From: Bacteroidales bacterium KHT7 | GTDB lineage: Bacteria; Bacteroidota; Bacteroidia; Bacteroidales; Bacteroidaceae | Direction of reading: 5' to 3' | NCBI GenBank assembly: GCA_900102385.1 | Contig: FNBQ01000002.1 | Span: forward strand, 124,001-188,000 | DNA: 64,000 bases | Shown here: in pieces, positions 29,564 through 37,938 of the stretch | Layout of the letters: every line of letters begins with the position of its first letter | How positions within the stretch are numbered: position 1 is the first letter of the stretch | The notes under the pieces: generated by a model | The model's input: only the letters and a program-made list of their open reading frames with translations | What the model was told of the DNA's origin: nothing | Databases searched by the model: none | Position numbers and translations under genes: made by a program

Positions 29564-29869
29564 TTATTCTGCGGGTTCTACGTTTATAACTAATGGAAAG
29601 CCGAGGTTTCGTGCCATGGATGTTGCCTTTCGCTGTTTTGAGCGGGCAATGTCGTAGGAGTAGATGCCCACGACAGCCTGTCCGGTGCGGTCTATCTTCA
29701 TTGTCAGATATTCTGCCTCGTCGGACGGCTTCATGAATACGGTTTTCAGAATCATTATTACGCAGTCGAAGGTTGTGATGTCGTCGTTCATCATTATCAC
29801 CTTGAACTTCTTGGGCTCTTGGAAATCGATTTTCTGACGGTCTTTTATAGCGGTCTGTCCTTGTGCCAT
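29564..29869 (-). CDS. clpS: ClpS N-degron adaptor, unusual binding pocket
   Basis: The 101-aa adaptor delivers proteins with bulky N-terminal residues to ClpA. An unstructured N-terminal tail of about 20 residues is followed by the fold starting KFKVIMMNDDITTFDCV, with the amino-group-binding N28-D29-D30. Three pocket positions differ from E. coli: M40 becomes F34, M62 becomes T56 and H66 becomes D60 (codon GAC). It lies directly upstream of clpA and directly downstream of a nuclease-helicase gene. Confidence 0.93.
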   Translation of the reverse strand: MAQGQTAIKDRQKIDFQEPKKFKVIMMNDDITTFDCVIMILKTVFMKPSDEAEYLTMKIDRTGQAVVGIYSYDIARSKQRKATSMARNLGFPLVINVEPAE

Positions 29870-29878
29870 ATTTATTCT

Positions 29879-32800
29879 TTAGAAATTGCCATTACAATAG
29901 TTTTCTTTTGACACTTCAATATATGTGCCATTCTTCTTTATGTAGCTCAATAATTTGCTGAATATCGAGTTTTTCGAGAGCAGACGGCTGTTGCCTGTTA
30001 TTATCATGTGCTCTCGTGCTCGTGTCAGAGCCACGTTTAGCTTGCGGTCTACGACAACGCCGTCGGTGTCGGTAAACACGTTGCTGGTGAGGAAGTTGAG
30101 CTGATAAATCTTCTGAACGGTGAATCCGTAGATGATGTAGTCGCGCTGGCTTCCCTGAAAGCGTTCAACCGTGTCGATGGTTATGCCGTTGAGAGCCTCG
30201 ATGCCGAGTTTCTGAACCGTTTTTCTCACGGCAGAAATCTGGTTTCGGTACGGAACTATGACTCCCACGGTCTTGTCGGCATCGAATCTGTCTTTTTCTA
30301 TTTCGAAAATCGACTTTATCGTGGCGGCTATGATGTCAGCCTCATTCTGATTTACTTTCTCTGATACCGAATGTTCGGGCAGTTCAGCCTCGATGAAGGC
30401 TACTCGGCTTGTCTTCAACATTCGGGCTATGCCGTTGCTTTCTTCAGCCTCTTCAGAAAGTTCTTTTGTCTGGTGGGGCAGCGGAACGATTCCGAGTTTG
30501 CCGTTGTAGAATGCTTGGTTTGTGAAGAAGGCGATGTCGGTGTGCATTCGTCCTTGCTTGCTCAGCAGATGAACGATGTCGTCGTTGTCGCGGTTCAGCC
30601 TCAGAAGTCGTTCGAAGAGCGACAGACGGCAGTTTGTCAGTCCTATTTCCGTCAGAACCTCGTCGTCAACGGCAGATTCGTATTCTTCTTGCTGAACTAC
30701 CGCCGGGAGTTGCTTGTGGTCGCCAATCATCACAAACTTCCTGACAGCCACCTCGTTGCCGTTCTTTGCCGAGAGGATGGCGAGAAGATGCGGTTCGAGA
30801 ATCTGCGAAGCCTCATCGATGATGGCAAGGCTGAATTTCTTCAGGTCGAACAGATTAGTGTTGCTGCTCAGACTCGTCGTTGTGCCCACGATTACACGCG
30901 TCTGCGCCACCGCCTGCCTTATGCTCGTTATGTTTCTGCAAGACTTCAGTTTGTTTTCCATCAGAAACGGGCGATATTCCTTGGCGCACGACAGTTTTGT
31001 GCCGATGCGCATAAAGTCGATGTTGTTCTCGACCAACTTGCTGCAAACCTCGTCAACCGCTCTGTTGGTGAATGATACAACGAGAACCGTGCCGTCGGGT
31101 TCAGAGAGTTCTTCTTTCAGCACGTTCAACATTCCGTAAGATGTCTTTCCTGCTCCCGGAGGACCGATAATGATAAAGTAGTCCTTTGCCTGTTTCGCTT
31201 TCAGAACCAGAGTGTTGAAGTCGTCGTTGCCGTAGTCGTTGTTTAGCGAAACAGATTTGTCAACCTCGGGCATTCGTTGTGCCAAGATAAGGTCGCGGCG
31301 GTCTTCGGTGGTAAGCAGAAACATCTGCATAGCCTTGTATTGCGCGTTGTACGATGAGTCTATAAAGTCGTGCTCAACCGCCCATTTGTAGTTTTTCGGT
31401 GTATAAAAAACCGATTCGTTGCGTTGCGCCGCCCTCAGCAGAAGCGTTATCTCCTCGTTCGTGATGTCCTCGATTGATGCTCGATGAACCATCGTCTTTC
31501 GTGCGTCGGGAATCTCCGTTGAATTGTATCTGTAAAGAATCACCACATCGCCCACGCGGAAGTTCGGATTGTCGAACGTGTCGCTTTCCGGAATCTTCAG
31601 AGTGATGGTTGTGATGCCGTCGTCGCCTGTTTTCTTGTTGCAGATAGACAGACTGTCGTAGATGTTTCCGGCAAGATGCTTCTCGGCAAGCGACGAGTTC
31701 CAGAGGGCTGCAAAGCCCGATGCCGGCTGCTGACGGTTGCCTATTTTCGACAGGATATGCTCCGTGGCAATAAATTTCATAAATTGCAGATAGTATTTCT
31801 GCTCAAGACTGATGGCATTGTGCAGCGGCGCGAGAACTTCTTGAATCTGAGGCTCTTGATATCGCTCCCAGAAGAAGCCGTAGTTGCATTTTATGTTCAA
31901 CGAATCGGGCGTGATGTCGAGCAGTTGTGACATCGTTCCCTGCGGATACGAAAGTTCGTTGGCTACAATCTCGTTGCGCAGTTTGAAAGCCTCGAAAAGT
32001 TCTTTCGGGGCAGGCGAGCACTTGACCAGACTCTTGGCATATTTCGAATAAAGCAGAAATGCGTAGATGTTTTCGTTTCTGAGGCCGTAGTTGTAGTGAA
32101 TCAGAGCCATGTAGAGCAGAAGTTGCACGAGATGTTTCTCCTGTGGCTGCGGAACGTCTGAATCAGACGAGAACGTGTTAGCCTTTCCACTTTTCTGCTC
32201 AATCAAAACGGTATTGTCGTTGAGCAGAAGGTCCATTCGCCCTTGTATTCCAAGTTCCTCGCTGAAGAACGACGGTTCGAGCAGAACTTTCTCTATGTCG
32301 AACGTCTTTACGCTCTCTTTCAGCGCGTTTCTTACGGTATTTCTGATGTATTGCTGCTGTCGTCGTGCCTCTTCGTGAAACGAGCCGTCGAGTTCGCAGC
32401 ACGTTGCAAAGTTTATGGCATTCTTCTTGAAGAATCGGTTTATGCTGTCCTCGTATCTCACATCCTTGTCGAGGTTGTGAATCTCCTCATCGAGGAATTG
32501 TCCAGCAAGATTTCCAAGAAGAATGTATTTCGTGTTTGGATACAGTTTTATCTTATTCAGCAGATATTGCTCCGGGCTGTGTCCGTAACTCTCGAAGCAC
32601 GCTGCAATCTGCGAGATGTCGATAAGGTAGTCTGGCTCGAAAATGATTAGTTCGGGATAATAGATTTCGTTGGCTATTCGCGGCTTGACGATGTTCAACT
32701 GACAGCTTTCCGACAGCATCGGCTCAATGTAAGTCCAGTCGCCAAGGCTGTACTTGTCGCTAAAGTTATAGCAGATTTTCACCTCGTTAAGGTCGTTGTA

Positions 32801-33271
32801 TTCTGCCGTTCCGTAAATGTAAGTGCTGTCCCAGCCACTCACCACTATTCTGAAGTATTCGGCGGCGAGTTTCCTGCCCGAAATCTTGCGTGTTACGAGC
32901 GGAAAATGCTTCTGCAACTCGGCAGGAATGTGAGCCGAGAAAATGCTTGCTATGAATTCGCAAAGCGTTTGAAGGTCGTGCGGACAAAGTTCAATCAGTT
33001 GGTTCTGGTTGAATTTTGTAGTATCTTTGAGTCTTATTCGCAGGTCGTGAATCCGATAAGAAAGTTCGCTGCTGATGTTGTTCTGCTTCAGCAGATAGTC
33101 AACCTTGGCAAACTGTCCGCTGAATAGAATCTTCAGTTCTCGTGTGCAGTCGTCGGCAATTCGTGTGAAAATATGGCTGAAAATATCGTATATTTCAGCA
33201 ATGTCAACATCGTTCGTTCTGTTGAACAAGTCCTCAAGTTCCGCAAAGTAGTCATCGGCCTTTATATCCAT
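29879..33271 (-). CDS. Dna2-like protein: PD-(D/E)XK nuclease plus SF1 helicase
   Basis: The 1130-aa protein has a poorly conserved N-terminus. A RecB/Cas4-type nuclease core follows: GRMD with D347, IEQKSG with E358 and K360, and a Q383-x3-Y387 motif. The C-terminal superfamily 1 helicase has Walker A GPPGAGKT (703-710), IIDEASQ, MIGDHKQLPAVV and LNVALTRAREHMIITG. Nuclease first and helicase last is the Dna2 order. The four cysteines of the Dna2/Cas4 iron-sulfur cluster were not found. It probably acts in replication or repair. It is the first gene of the clpS-clpA-aat operon, with only 9 nt before clpS. Confidence 0.88.
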   Translation of the reverse strand: MDIKADDYFAELEDLFNRTNDVDIAEIYDIFSHIFTRIADDCTRELKILFSGQFAKVDYLLKQNNISSELSYRIHDLRIRLKDTTKFNQNQLIELCPHDLQTLCEFIASIFSAHIPAELQKHFPLVTRKISGRKLAAEYFRIVVSGWDSTYIYGTAEYNDLNEVKICYNFSDKYSLGDWTYIEPMLSESCQLNIVKPRIANEIYYPELIIFEPDYLIDISQIAACFESYGHSPEQYLLNKIKLYPNTKYILLGNLAGQFLDEEIHNLDKDVRYEDSINRFFKKNAINFATCCELDGSFHEEARRQQQYIRNTVRNALKESVKTFDIEKVLLEPSFFSEELGIQGRMDLLLNDNTVLIEQKSGKANTFSSDSDVPQPQEKHLVQLLLYMALIHYNYGLRNENIYAFLLYSKYAKSLVKCSPAPKELFEAFKLRNEIVANELSYPQGTMSQLLDITPDSLNIKCNYGFFWERYQEPQIQEVLAPLHNAISLEQKYYLQFMKFIATEHILSKIGNRQQPASGFAALWNSSLAEKHLAGNIYDSLSICNKKTGDDGITTITLKIPESDTFDNPNFRVGDVVILYRYNSTEIPDARKTMVHRASIEDITNEEITLLLRAAQRNESVFYTPKNYKWAVEHDFIDSSYNAQYKAMQMFLLTTEDRRDLILAQRMPEVDKSVSLNNDYGNDDFNTLVLKAKQAKDYFIIIGPPGAGKTSYGMLNVLKEELSEPDGTVLVVSFTNRAVDEVCSKLVENNIDFMRIGTKLSCAKEYRPFLMENKLKSCRNITSIRQAVAQTRVIVGTTTSLSSNTNLFDLKKFSLAIIDEASQILEPHLLAILSAKNGNEVAVRKFVMIGDHKQLPAVVQQEEYESAVDDEVLTEIGLTNCRLSLFERLLRLNRDNDDIVHLLSKQGRMHTDIAFFTNQAFYNGKLGIVPLPHQTKELSEEAEESNGIARMLKTSRVAFIEAELPEHSVSEKVNQNEADIIAATIKSIFEIEKDRFDADKTVGVIVPYRNQISAVRKTVQKLGIEALNGITIDTVERFQGSQRDYIIYGFTVQKIYQLNFLTSNVFTDTDGVVVDRKLNVALTRAREHMIITGNSRLLSKNSIFSKLLSYIKKNGTYIEVSKENYCNGNF

Positions 33272-33310
33272 ATTTTCTCAATCAACTTTTCTGTAAATTG
33301 TTATAATCCG

Positions 33311-33318
33311 CAAAAATA
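33311..33318 (-). promoter_or_regulatory. -7 box for the helicase-clpS-clpA-aat operon
   Basis: TATTTTTG on the reverse strand, 39 nt upstream of the helicase ATG. No good -33 TTTG. It is the only promoter-like sequence seen for the four genes. Confidence 0.5.
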
Positions 33319-33401
33319 TTAAAACTTTTCCGAATAATGCCTAAAAAATGTGAAATTGGTAGTCCGTCCCTACGTTTTTCGATGTCGGTAGCCGCTGTTT
33401 T

Positions 33402-33467
33402 TCTGAAAAACAATTCTCCCTCGCTTATGCGATGCTGACGACCGTCAGATACATAGCGAGGGAGAGA
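33402..33467 (-). terminator. long hairpin terminator after the DUF805 gene
   Basis: Outer arms 33415-33425 and 33455-33465 pair over 11 bp (CTCCCTCGCT core). ATG/CAT extend the stem past a one-base bulge, and an inner CTGAC/GTCAG hairpin (33435-33439, 33444-33448) caps it. On the reverse strand the stem is followed by TTGTTTTTC. Confidence 0.65.
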
Positions 33468-33486
33468 TATTGCTATTCTTTTTAAG

Positions 33487-34401
33487 TTAGAAGCTTATAA
33501 ACTTTTCAGCTGTATGTCTAGCAAATTCGAGTACGAGTAAATACGTCAGAATTGATTTCCAGTTTATACCCTTTAATCCGCTTTCTAACTTTTCCCACTC
33601 GTCTGTCTCCTTTAGGATGTTGTATAGGAAAATTAGACCGAATAAATACAACATGTTTACAATAAATTTATAGATTGTAGTCATTGGTATTATTTCGAAT
33701 TCATTTATCGTGGACTTTAGATAAACAATGAAGATGATAAAAATATAAAGTCCGCCGCTTAGTACGAAATAAAATCTAATCTTGCGATAATGGAACAGCA
33801 ACAGAATACCAATTAGGTAAAGACCTTCAAACACCATTTTTAATGTCATTATTATCGTCCATTCTGAGTTTCTGCCAAGGTATTCCCACCATGTATCTGC
33901 CACAGCCATTCTGCCGCTTGCAAGAAGCATCATCAGGCAGAGATAAAATCTGACGAAAGAGCTGCTCATTGTGCCTGATTTATTGGCAATGTTTGCCGCA
34001 ACTTCATTTTCATTATTTGCCTGAATGCTGTATTCATTGTCTTGCTCATCGCCTTTCATGAAGAGGATGATAATAGGCATAAGCGGAATCAGTAGCAGAC
34101 AACCGGAATGTCCGATGTCATGGCATCGCTTGATTGCCTGTGCCATCTCGAACCATACAGCCAATGGTATGAATATAACGAGGGCTAAGCTGTCAAGAAC
34201 GTTTTTAACGTCCATGTCGTGTGTGTTATGATTGCGTATCATTTCACTATAGCTGACGGCAAAACTACTGCTATATACTATTTTATAGTATAAAAACGCA
34301 AGGATTGCAGCTAACACAATAAGGAGTGTCAGAAAATACTCTAATCGTCCTATTCTGCCGTCGAAAGAGAGCGGCGCGGCGAACATTTTCTTGTTTTTCA
34401 T
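33487..34401 (-). CDS. DUF805-domain membrane protein
   Basis: The 304-aa protein starts FDGRIGRLEYFLTLLIV, the DUF805 signature, with RCHDIGHSGCLLLIPLMPIIILFMKGDEQDN closing that domain. About four additional hydrophobic segments follow (FYLCLMMLLASGRMA, GLYLIGILLLFHY, FYFVLSGGLYIFIIFIVYL, FIVNMLYLFGLIFLY). It is therefore longer than a simple DUF805 protein. Function is unknown. I start at the ATG at 34401, since a -7 box at 34455-34462 lies between it and the longer in-frame start. Confidence 0.82.
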   Translation of the reverse strand: MKNKKMFAAPLSFDGRIGRLEYFLTLLIVLAAILAFLYYKIVYSSSFAVSYSEMIRNHNTHDMDVKNVLDSLALVIFIPLAVWFEMAQAIKRCHDIGHSGCLLLIPLMPIIILFMKGDEQDNEYSIQANNENEVAANIANKSGTMSSSFVRFYLCLMMLLASGRMAVADTWWEYLGRNSEWTIIMTLKMVFEGLYLIGILLLFHYRKIRFYFVLSGGLYIFIIFIVYLKSTINEFEIIPMTTIYKFIVNMLYLFGLIFLYNILKETDEWEKLESGLKGINWKSILTYLLVLEFARHTAEKFISF

Positions 34402-34454
34402 GCTTTTTTGTTTTAAAAAAAAATAGTTGTTATTGTATTCAGTTAGAATTTCGA

Positions 34455-34462
34455 CAAAGATA
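34455..34462 (-). promoter_or_regulatory. -7 box for the DUF805 gene
   Basis: TATCTTTG on the reverse strand, 53 nt upstream of the chosen ATG at 34401. It decides against the in-frame start at 34512. No -33 match. Confidence 0.5.
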
Positions 34463-34619
34463 ATGCTTTTTGGGGGCATATCTGGTTGTTTTTTATGATT
34501 TTCTTTGCCCATGTCCTTGTAGTTCGGTTGGAAAGCCTTGCAGTCAGATGCAGAAGAAAGTCGAAACAGACATGCGTTTTTTGCAAATGTAGAAATGTTT
34601 TTTTAGGATAGCAACTTTT

Positions 34620-35165
34620 TTATAGCGGCAATCGCATCATCACCAACTCCTGAAAGCCCGAATTTCGCGAATTAAAACCCATCGGATTGCGCCCAAATTC
34701 TATGAAACCAAGACTGCGGTAAAGGTTCAAAGCCTTTTGATTTTCTGCCACACATTCGAGTTCCAACTGACTGTAACCTGCTTTTCGCGCACATTCGATA
34801 CAGGCGGCAGTGAGAGCCTTGCCGATGCCCAAGCCCCAATAATTTTGGTCGATGCCGATACCAAATTCAGCGCGGTGCTTTACCTTTGCGTGCTTGCCAA
34901 TTTTAGAAATTCCCGCCGTGCCAACCACCTTGCCGTCGATTTCTGCGAGGATTTCAATCTCGTCTTGGCTGTCGGATTTTTCTTTAAGATACATCGCCTC
35001 GTCGTTGGCAGTAAAAGTGTTTTCGTCGGGGTACGATAACAAGTTATCTGTCTGAGCGTGAGTGAGTAGAAACACTTCGAGCACCGCCGCACCGTCTGCA
35101 AAATCGGCATTGCGGAGAGTGCAGAGTGCGGAGTTTTTTAGGGTGATAATTTTGTTGTAATGCAT
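34620..35165 (-). CDS. GNAT-family N-acetyltransferase
   Basis: The 181-aa protein shows the GNAT order: a beta-strand ILAEIDGKVVGTAGI, the acetyl-CoA loop YWGLGIGKALTAACIECARKAG, and LELECVAENQKALNLYRSLGFIEFGR. It resembles RimL-type or uncharacterised small-molecule acetyltransferases. The acceptor substrate cannot be told. It lies 11 nt downstream of bcp on the same strand and probably shares its transcript. Confidence 0.88.
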   Translation of the reverse strand: MHYNKIITLKNSALCTLRNADFADGAAVLEVFLLTHAQTDNLLSYPDENTFTANDEAMYLKEKSDSQDEIEILAEIDGKVVGTAGISKIGKHAKVKHRAEFGIGIDQNYWGLGIGKALTAACIECARKAGYSQLELECVAENQKALNLYRSLGFIEFGRNPMGFNSRNSGFQELVMMRLPL

Positions 35166-35176
35166 AGTTGACGAAT

Positions 35177-35629
35177 TTATATCTCCTCCAACATTTGTCC
35201 CGGATTTTCAGCCGCCTTGACGTTTGAGAAAGCCTTTACGATTATTCCGTTCTCGTCAATCAGATATGTGGTGCGCACAACGCCGAATGTCTTCTTGCCG
35301 TACATGTTTTTCTCTTTCCAAACATCGTATGCCTGAATAACGGTTTTCTCTGTGTCGGACAGAAGTGTGAACGGCAAGTTGAACTTCTCCTGAAATTTTT
35401 TGTGCGATGCCACGCTGTCTTTACTCACTCCCAATATCTCAACGCCTTTCTCTCTGAAATGCGGAAACAAGTCGCCGAAACTGCATGCCTGTTTGGTGCA
35501 TCCCGAGGTGTTGTCTTTGGGGTAGAAGTAGAGTATTACCTTTCTGCCTTTGTAGTCGCTCAGACTGTGCATTTTTCCATCCTGATCGGGCAGTGTGAAA
35601 TCAGGAGCTTGTGTGTTGATTGTCAGCAT
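35177..35629 (-). CDS. bcp: thiol peroxidase / peroxiredoxin of the Bcp type
   Basis: Bcp reduces hydrogen peroxide and alkyl hydroperoxides with thiol reductants. The 150-aa protein shows FTLPDQDGKMHSLSDYKGRKVILYFYPKDNT, then peroxidatic C44 and resolving C49 (SGCTKQACS), spaced as in E. coli Bcp. No signal peptide, so cytoplasmic. It lies 153 nt downstream of the extracytoplasmic redox cluster and may be a separate unit. Confidence 0.93.
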   Translation of the reverse strand: MLTINTQAPDFTLPDQDGKMHSLSDYKGRKVILYFYPKDNTSGCTKQACSFGDLFPHFREKGVEILGVSKDSVASHKKFQEKFNLPFTLLSDTEKTVIQAYDVWKEKNMYGKKTFGVVRTTYLIDENGIIVKAFSNVKAAENPGQMLEEI

Positions 35630-35782
35630 TGTTGATATTTGTTTTTTTATTCTGTACGTCTGTTCGTGATAGGGCAGTGCTTCGGACTTTCAGTGCGTAT
35701 GTAATATAACGTAAAATGAGTTCTTTTATTGCATTGTGCCGCACAGTGACACAGCTCGAAATTTTGATTGTAGGAGGCAGAT

Positions 35783-36334
35783 TTACTGTTTATTAACTTG
35801 TTTCTCTAAATCTTTCTTTGATACTCTATTCAGTAACTTGCCTTCCTTCCAGTTGACTTCAGGATAAGCGGCTTTCAGGTCTTCGCAGGCTTTCTTGATG
35901 CTGCTACCACCAGAGGTGGCGAAGGGAATAACGGTCTTACCCTTGAAGTCGTACGCCTCCATGAAGGTGTTGATAATTGTGGGGTAGGTGTACCACCAGA
36001 TGGGGAAGCCGACGTAGATGACATCATAGGCCTGCATATTTGTGAGTTTGTCCGTGATGGCTGGGCGAGATGACTTATCCTGCATCTCTACGCTGCTACG
36101 GCTCTGCTTGTCACGCCAATCGAGGTCTGCATCTGTGTAGGGCTGTGCTGGCTTGATTTCGTGCAGTGTTCCACCTGTTACCTCTGCCAACTGCTGGGCC
36201 ACATCCTTTGTCACACCTGAAGCCGAGAAATAGGCAACTAATACTTTGTTCATGTTTTTACTCTCCTTCTTTTGTGAGCATACACTCAGACTCATAGCCA
36301 AGAGTGCCGTCAATATCATTACTATCTTTTTCAT
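35783..36334 (-). CDS. flavodoxin-like lipoprotein
   Basis: The 183-aa product carries a lipoprotein signal ending LSVC19. Then comes a complete flavodoxin-type fold: the FMN phosphate loop [18 protein letters not shown], the flavin-side loop [21 protein letters not shown], and [19 protein letters not shown]. Export of a flavodoxin is unusual, since FMN electron carriers normally work in the cytoplasm. It is the last gene of the cluster, 3 nt after the CMD-cupin gene. An internal Met at the start of the mature domain ([11 protein letters not shown]) could give a cytoplasmic form. Confidence 0.85.
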   Translation of the reverse strand: MKKIVMILTALLAMSLSVCSQKKESKNMNKVLVAYFSASGVTKDVAQQLAEVTGGTLHEIKPAQPYTDADLDWRDKQSRSSVEMQDKSSRPAITDKLTNMQAYDVIYVGFPIWWYTYPTIINTFMEAYDFKGKTVIPFATSGGSSIKKACEDLKAAYPEVNWKEGKLLNRVSKKDLEKQVNKQ

Positions 36335-36337
36335 ATC

Positions 36338-37345
36338 TTACTGTAGTTTGTTGTATATCTCATCCGTTACAGGTTCCAGCCACTCATGGCTTGCACCTTC
36401 TTTTACGTCTTTATGATACGTCAGATGCTGGAACCATGAGTCTTTGGCTGCACCGTGCCAGTGCTTCACCTCGGCGGGAATAGCGATGACGGTGCCTGGA
36501 GTCATTTCCACAGGCTCCTTGCCCCATTCCTGATACCAGCCGCGACCTGCTACGCAGATCAGTACCTGCACCTGTTTGTGATGGATATGCCAATTGTTGC
36601 GACAGCGTGGCTCGAAGGTGACATTATGTACATCACCGCCAACGTTGGACAAATAACTATTGCCGATGAAATACTGCGCATAGCCCGTGTTGGGTTCGCC
36701 CTTCGGCCATTTACTCTTCAGCGTGTACCCTTCTTTATCAAGCCAAGCACAGAGCTCGTCGACGAGTTCTTGCGGGTTGCCCATATTTACGGCGCCCTTC
36801 TTGTGGGCAGCCAACTGAGGTGTCACACCCTCAAGACCGCTTAGGGCTGCAACGGTCACTATCTCGCGGTCGGCATTTGTGAGTTGGTCGCCGGCGAAAA
36901 TGTCGCCAAAGAGGTGTGCTTTCAAATAGTAATCGTCTTGCGGACAGAAGGTGTAATCGAACGGACTGCCAGATAGCTGCGTCTGGTTCTTCGTGCCCAG
37001 TTCATATGCCTTGCGGGTATTGTCCCACTCGGCAGGGCGTATCCAAGGCTTACCCTCCTGCCAGTTTTTACTTCTATTTTCTAATACCTTGTTTAATACG
37101 CCCAGTGCATTCAGACTACGCGGAAAGCCCGTGTAGGCATATAGTTGCGAGAAAGCCTCTTTCACTTCATTGATGGTTACGCCGTTGTCGAGTGCTTGTC
37201 GCACGACTGGTTCCAAGCGTTCCAAGTTACCTTGTGCCATCAGACAGGCACATGCCGCCAATCCCTTTTGACGTTCCGTCAGCGTCTGTGCATTTACTGT
37301 TGTCATCATTACTAATGCAAATAATAATGTTGCGACTCTTTTCAT
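36338..37345 (-). CDS. exported carboxymuconolactone decarboxylase-cupin fusion
   Basis: The 335-aa product starts with a signal peptide (MKRVATLLFALVMMTTVNAQ). A first CMD-like segment has EVKEAFSQLYAYTGFPRSLNAL. A second has DREIVTVAALSGLEGVTPQLAAHKKGAVNMGNPQELVDEL. A C-terminal cupin has the metal-ligand histidines WHIHH and KHWHG, with GRGWYQEWG between. The AhpD-type CxxC of peroxidase-active CMD proteins is absent. I start at ATG 37345, which opens the signal peptide; the in-frame ATG 11 codons earlier would push it inward. The function is probably decarboxylation or isomerisation of a small organic acid. Confidence 0.87.
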   Translation of the reverse strand: MKRVATLLFALVMMTTVNAQTLTERQKGLAACACLMAQGNLERLEPVVRQALDNGVTINEVKEAFSQLYAYTGFPRSLNALGVLNKVLENRSKNWQEGKPWIRPAEWDNTRKAYELGTKNQTQLSGSPFDYTFCPQDDYYLKAHLFGDIFAGDQLTNADREIVTVAALSGLEGVTPQLAAHKKGAVNMGNPQELVDELCAWLDKEGYTLKSKWPKGEPNTGYAQYFIGNSYLSNVGGDVHNVTFEPRCRNNWHIHHKQVQVLICVAGRGWYQEWGKEPVEMTPGTVIAIPAEVKHWHGAAKDSWFQHLTYHKDVKEGASHEWLEPVTDEIYNKLQ

Positions 37346-37352
37346 TGTTCCC

Positions 37353-37928
37353 TTATTCCTTATTGATAACCTCTGCACCGTATGCCTTTCCCATCTTCAT
37401 GCAGTCACCGATGATGTCGCCTGTACGCAGATATTTATAGGTAGGCATCTCGAACAGTACGGGGCGCAGTTTCTCGTAGTTGGGCTTGCCTTTCTCGTCC
37501 AGTTTATCCTCATCCACGTAGTTGTTCAACACGTTGCAAATGTAGTTCTTAAAGCCGTCGATCTCGTACACGTCTATGACTTCGCATTCCATCACCATAG
37601 GCGACTGCTCGATGACAGGCATGCCAGCCTCGCCCAGATGATACTCAAACACTTGCGATTTGTTGGTATTGGCTCCGCTTACTGTTCCTGTGTAGTCGGC
37701 TTGAGCCACAAAATCCTCGCTGATGATGTTGATGGAGAAACGCTTGCTCTCGTCGATGGCTGCGATGCTATGGTGCGACGAATGCACGCTTAGCAATAGC
37801 TTTGAGTGGCTTACGATACCTACATGGGCTACCAAGAGCCAGTTTACTTTTCCTTCGCTATCCACCGTGCCAACAACTGTTGCTGGTGTGGGATAGAGTG
37901 TCATTTTCTGTCCGATATTCTGTTTCAT
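37353..37928 (-). CDS. flavin reductase-like FMN-binding protein
   Basis: The 191-aa protein has the split-barrel flavin reductase pattern: YPTPATVVGTVDSEGKVNWLLVAHVGIVSHSKLLLSV, SHHSIAAIDESKRFSINIISEDF and a conserved TGTVSGANTNKSQVF. No signal peptide, so it should be cytoplasmic, unlike most neighbours. Such proteins bind FMN and move electrons from NAD(P)H or act as flavoprotein oxidoreductases. It sits between the amidohydrolase fusion and the CMD-cupin gene with 7-10 nt gaps. Confidence 0.85.
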   Translation of the reverse strand: MKQNIGQKMTLYPTPATVVGTVDSEGKVNWLLVAHVGIVSHSKLLLSVHSSHHSIAAIDESKRFSINIISEDFVAQADYTGTVSGANTNKSQVFEYHLGEAGMPVIEQSPMVMECEVIDVYEIDGFKNYICNVLNNYVDEDKLDEKGKPNYEKLRPVLFEMPTYKYLRTGDIIGDCMKMGKAYGAEVINKE

Positions 37929-37938
37929 AATTGTCTTG

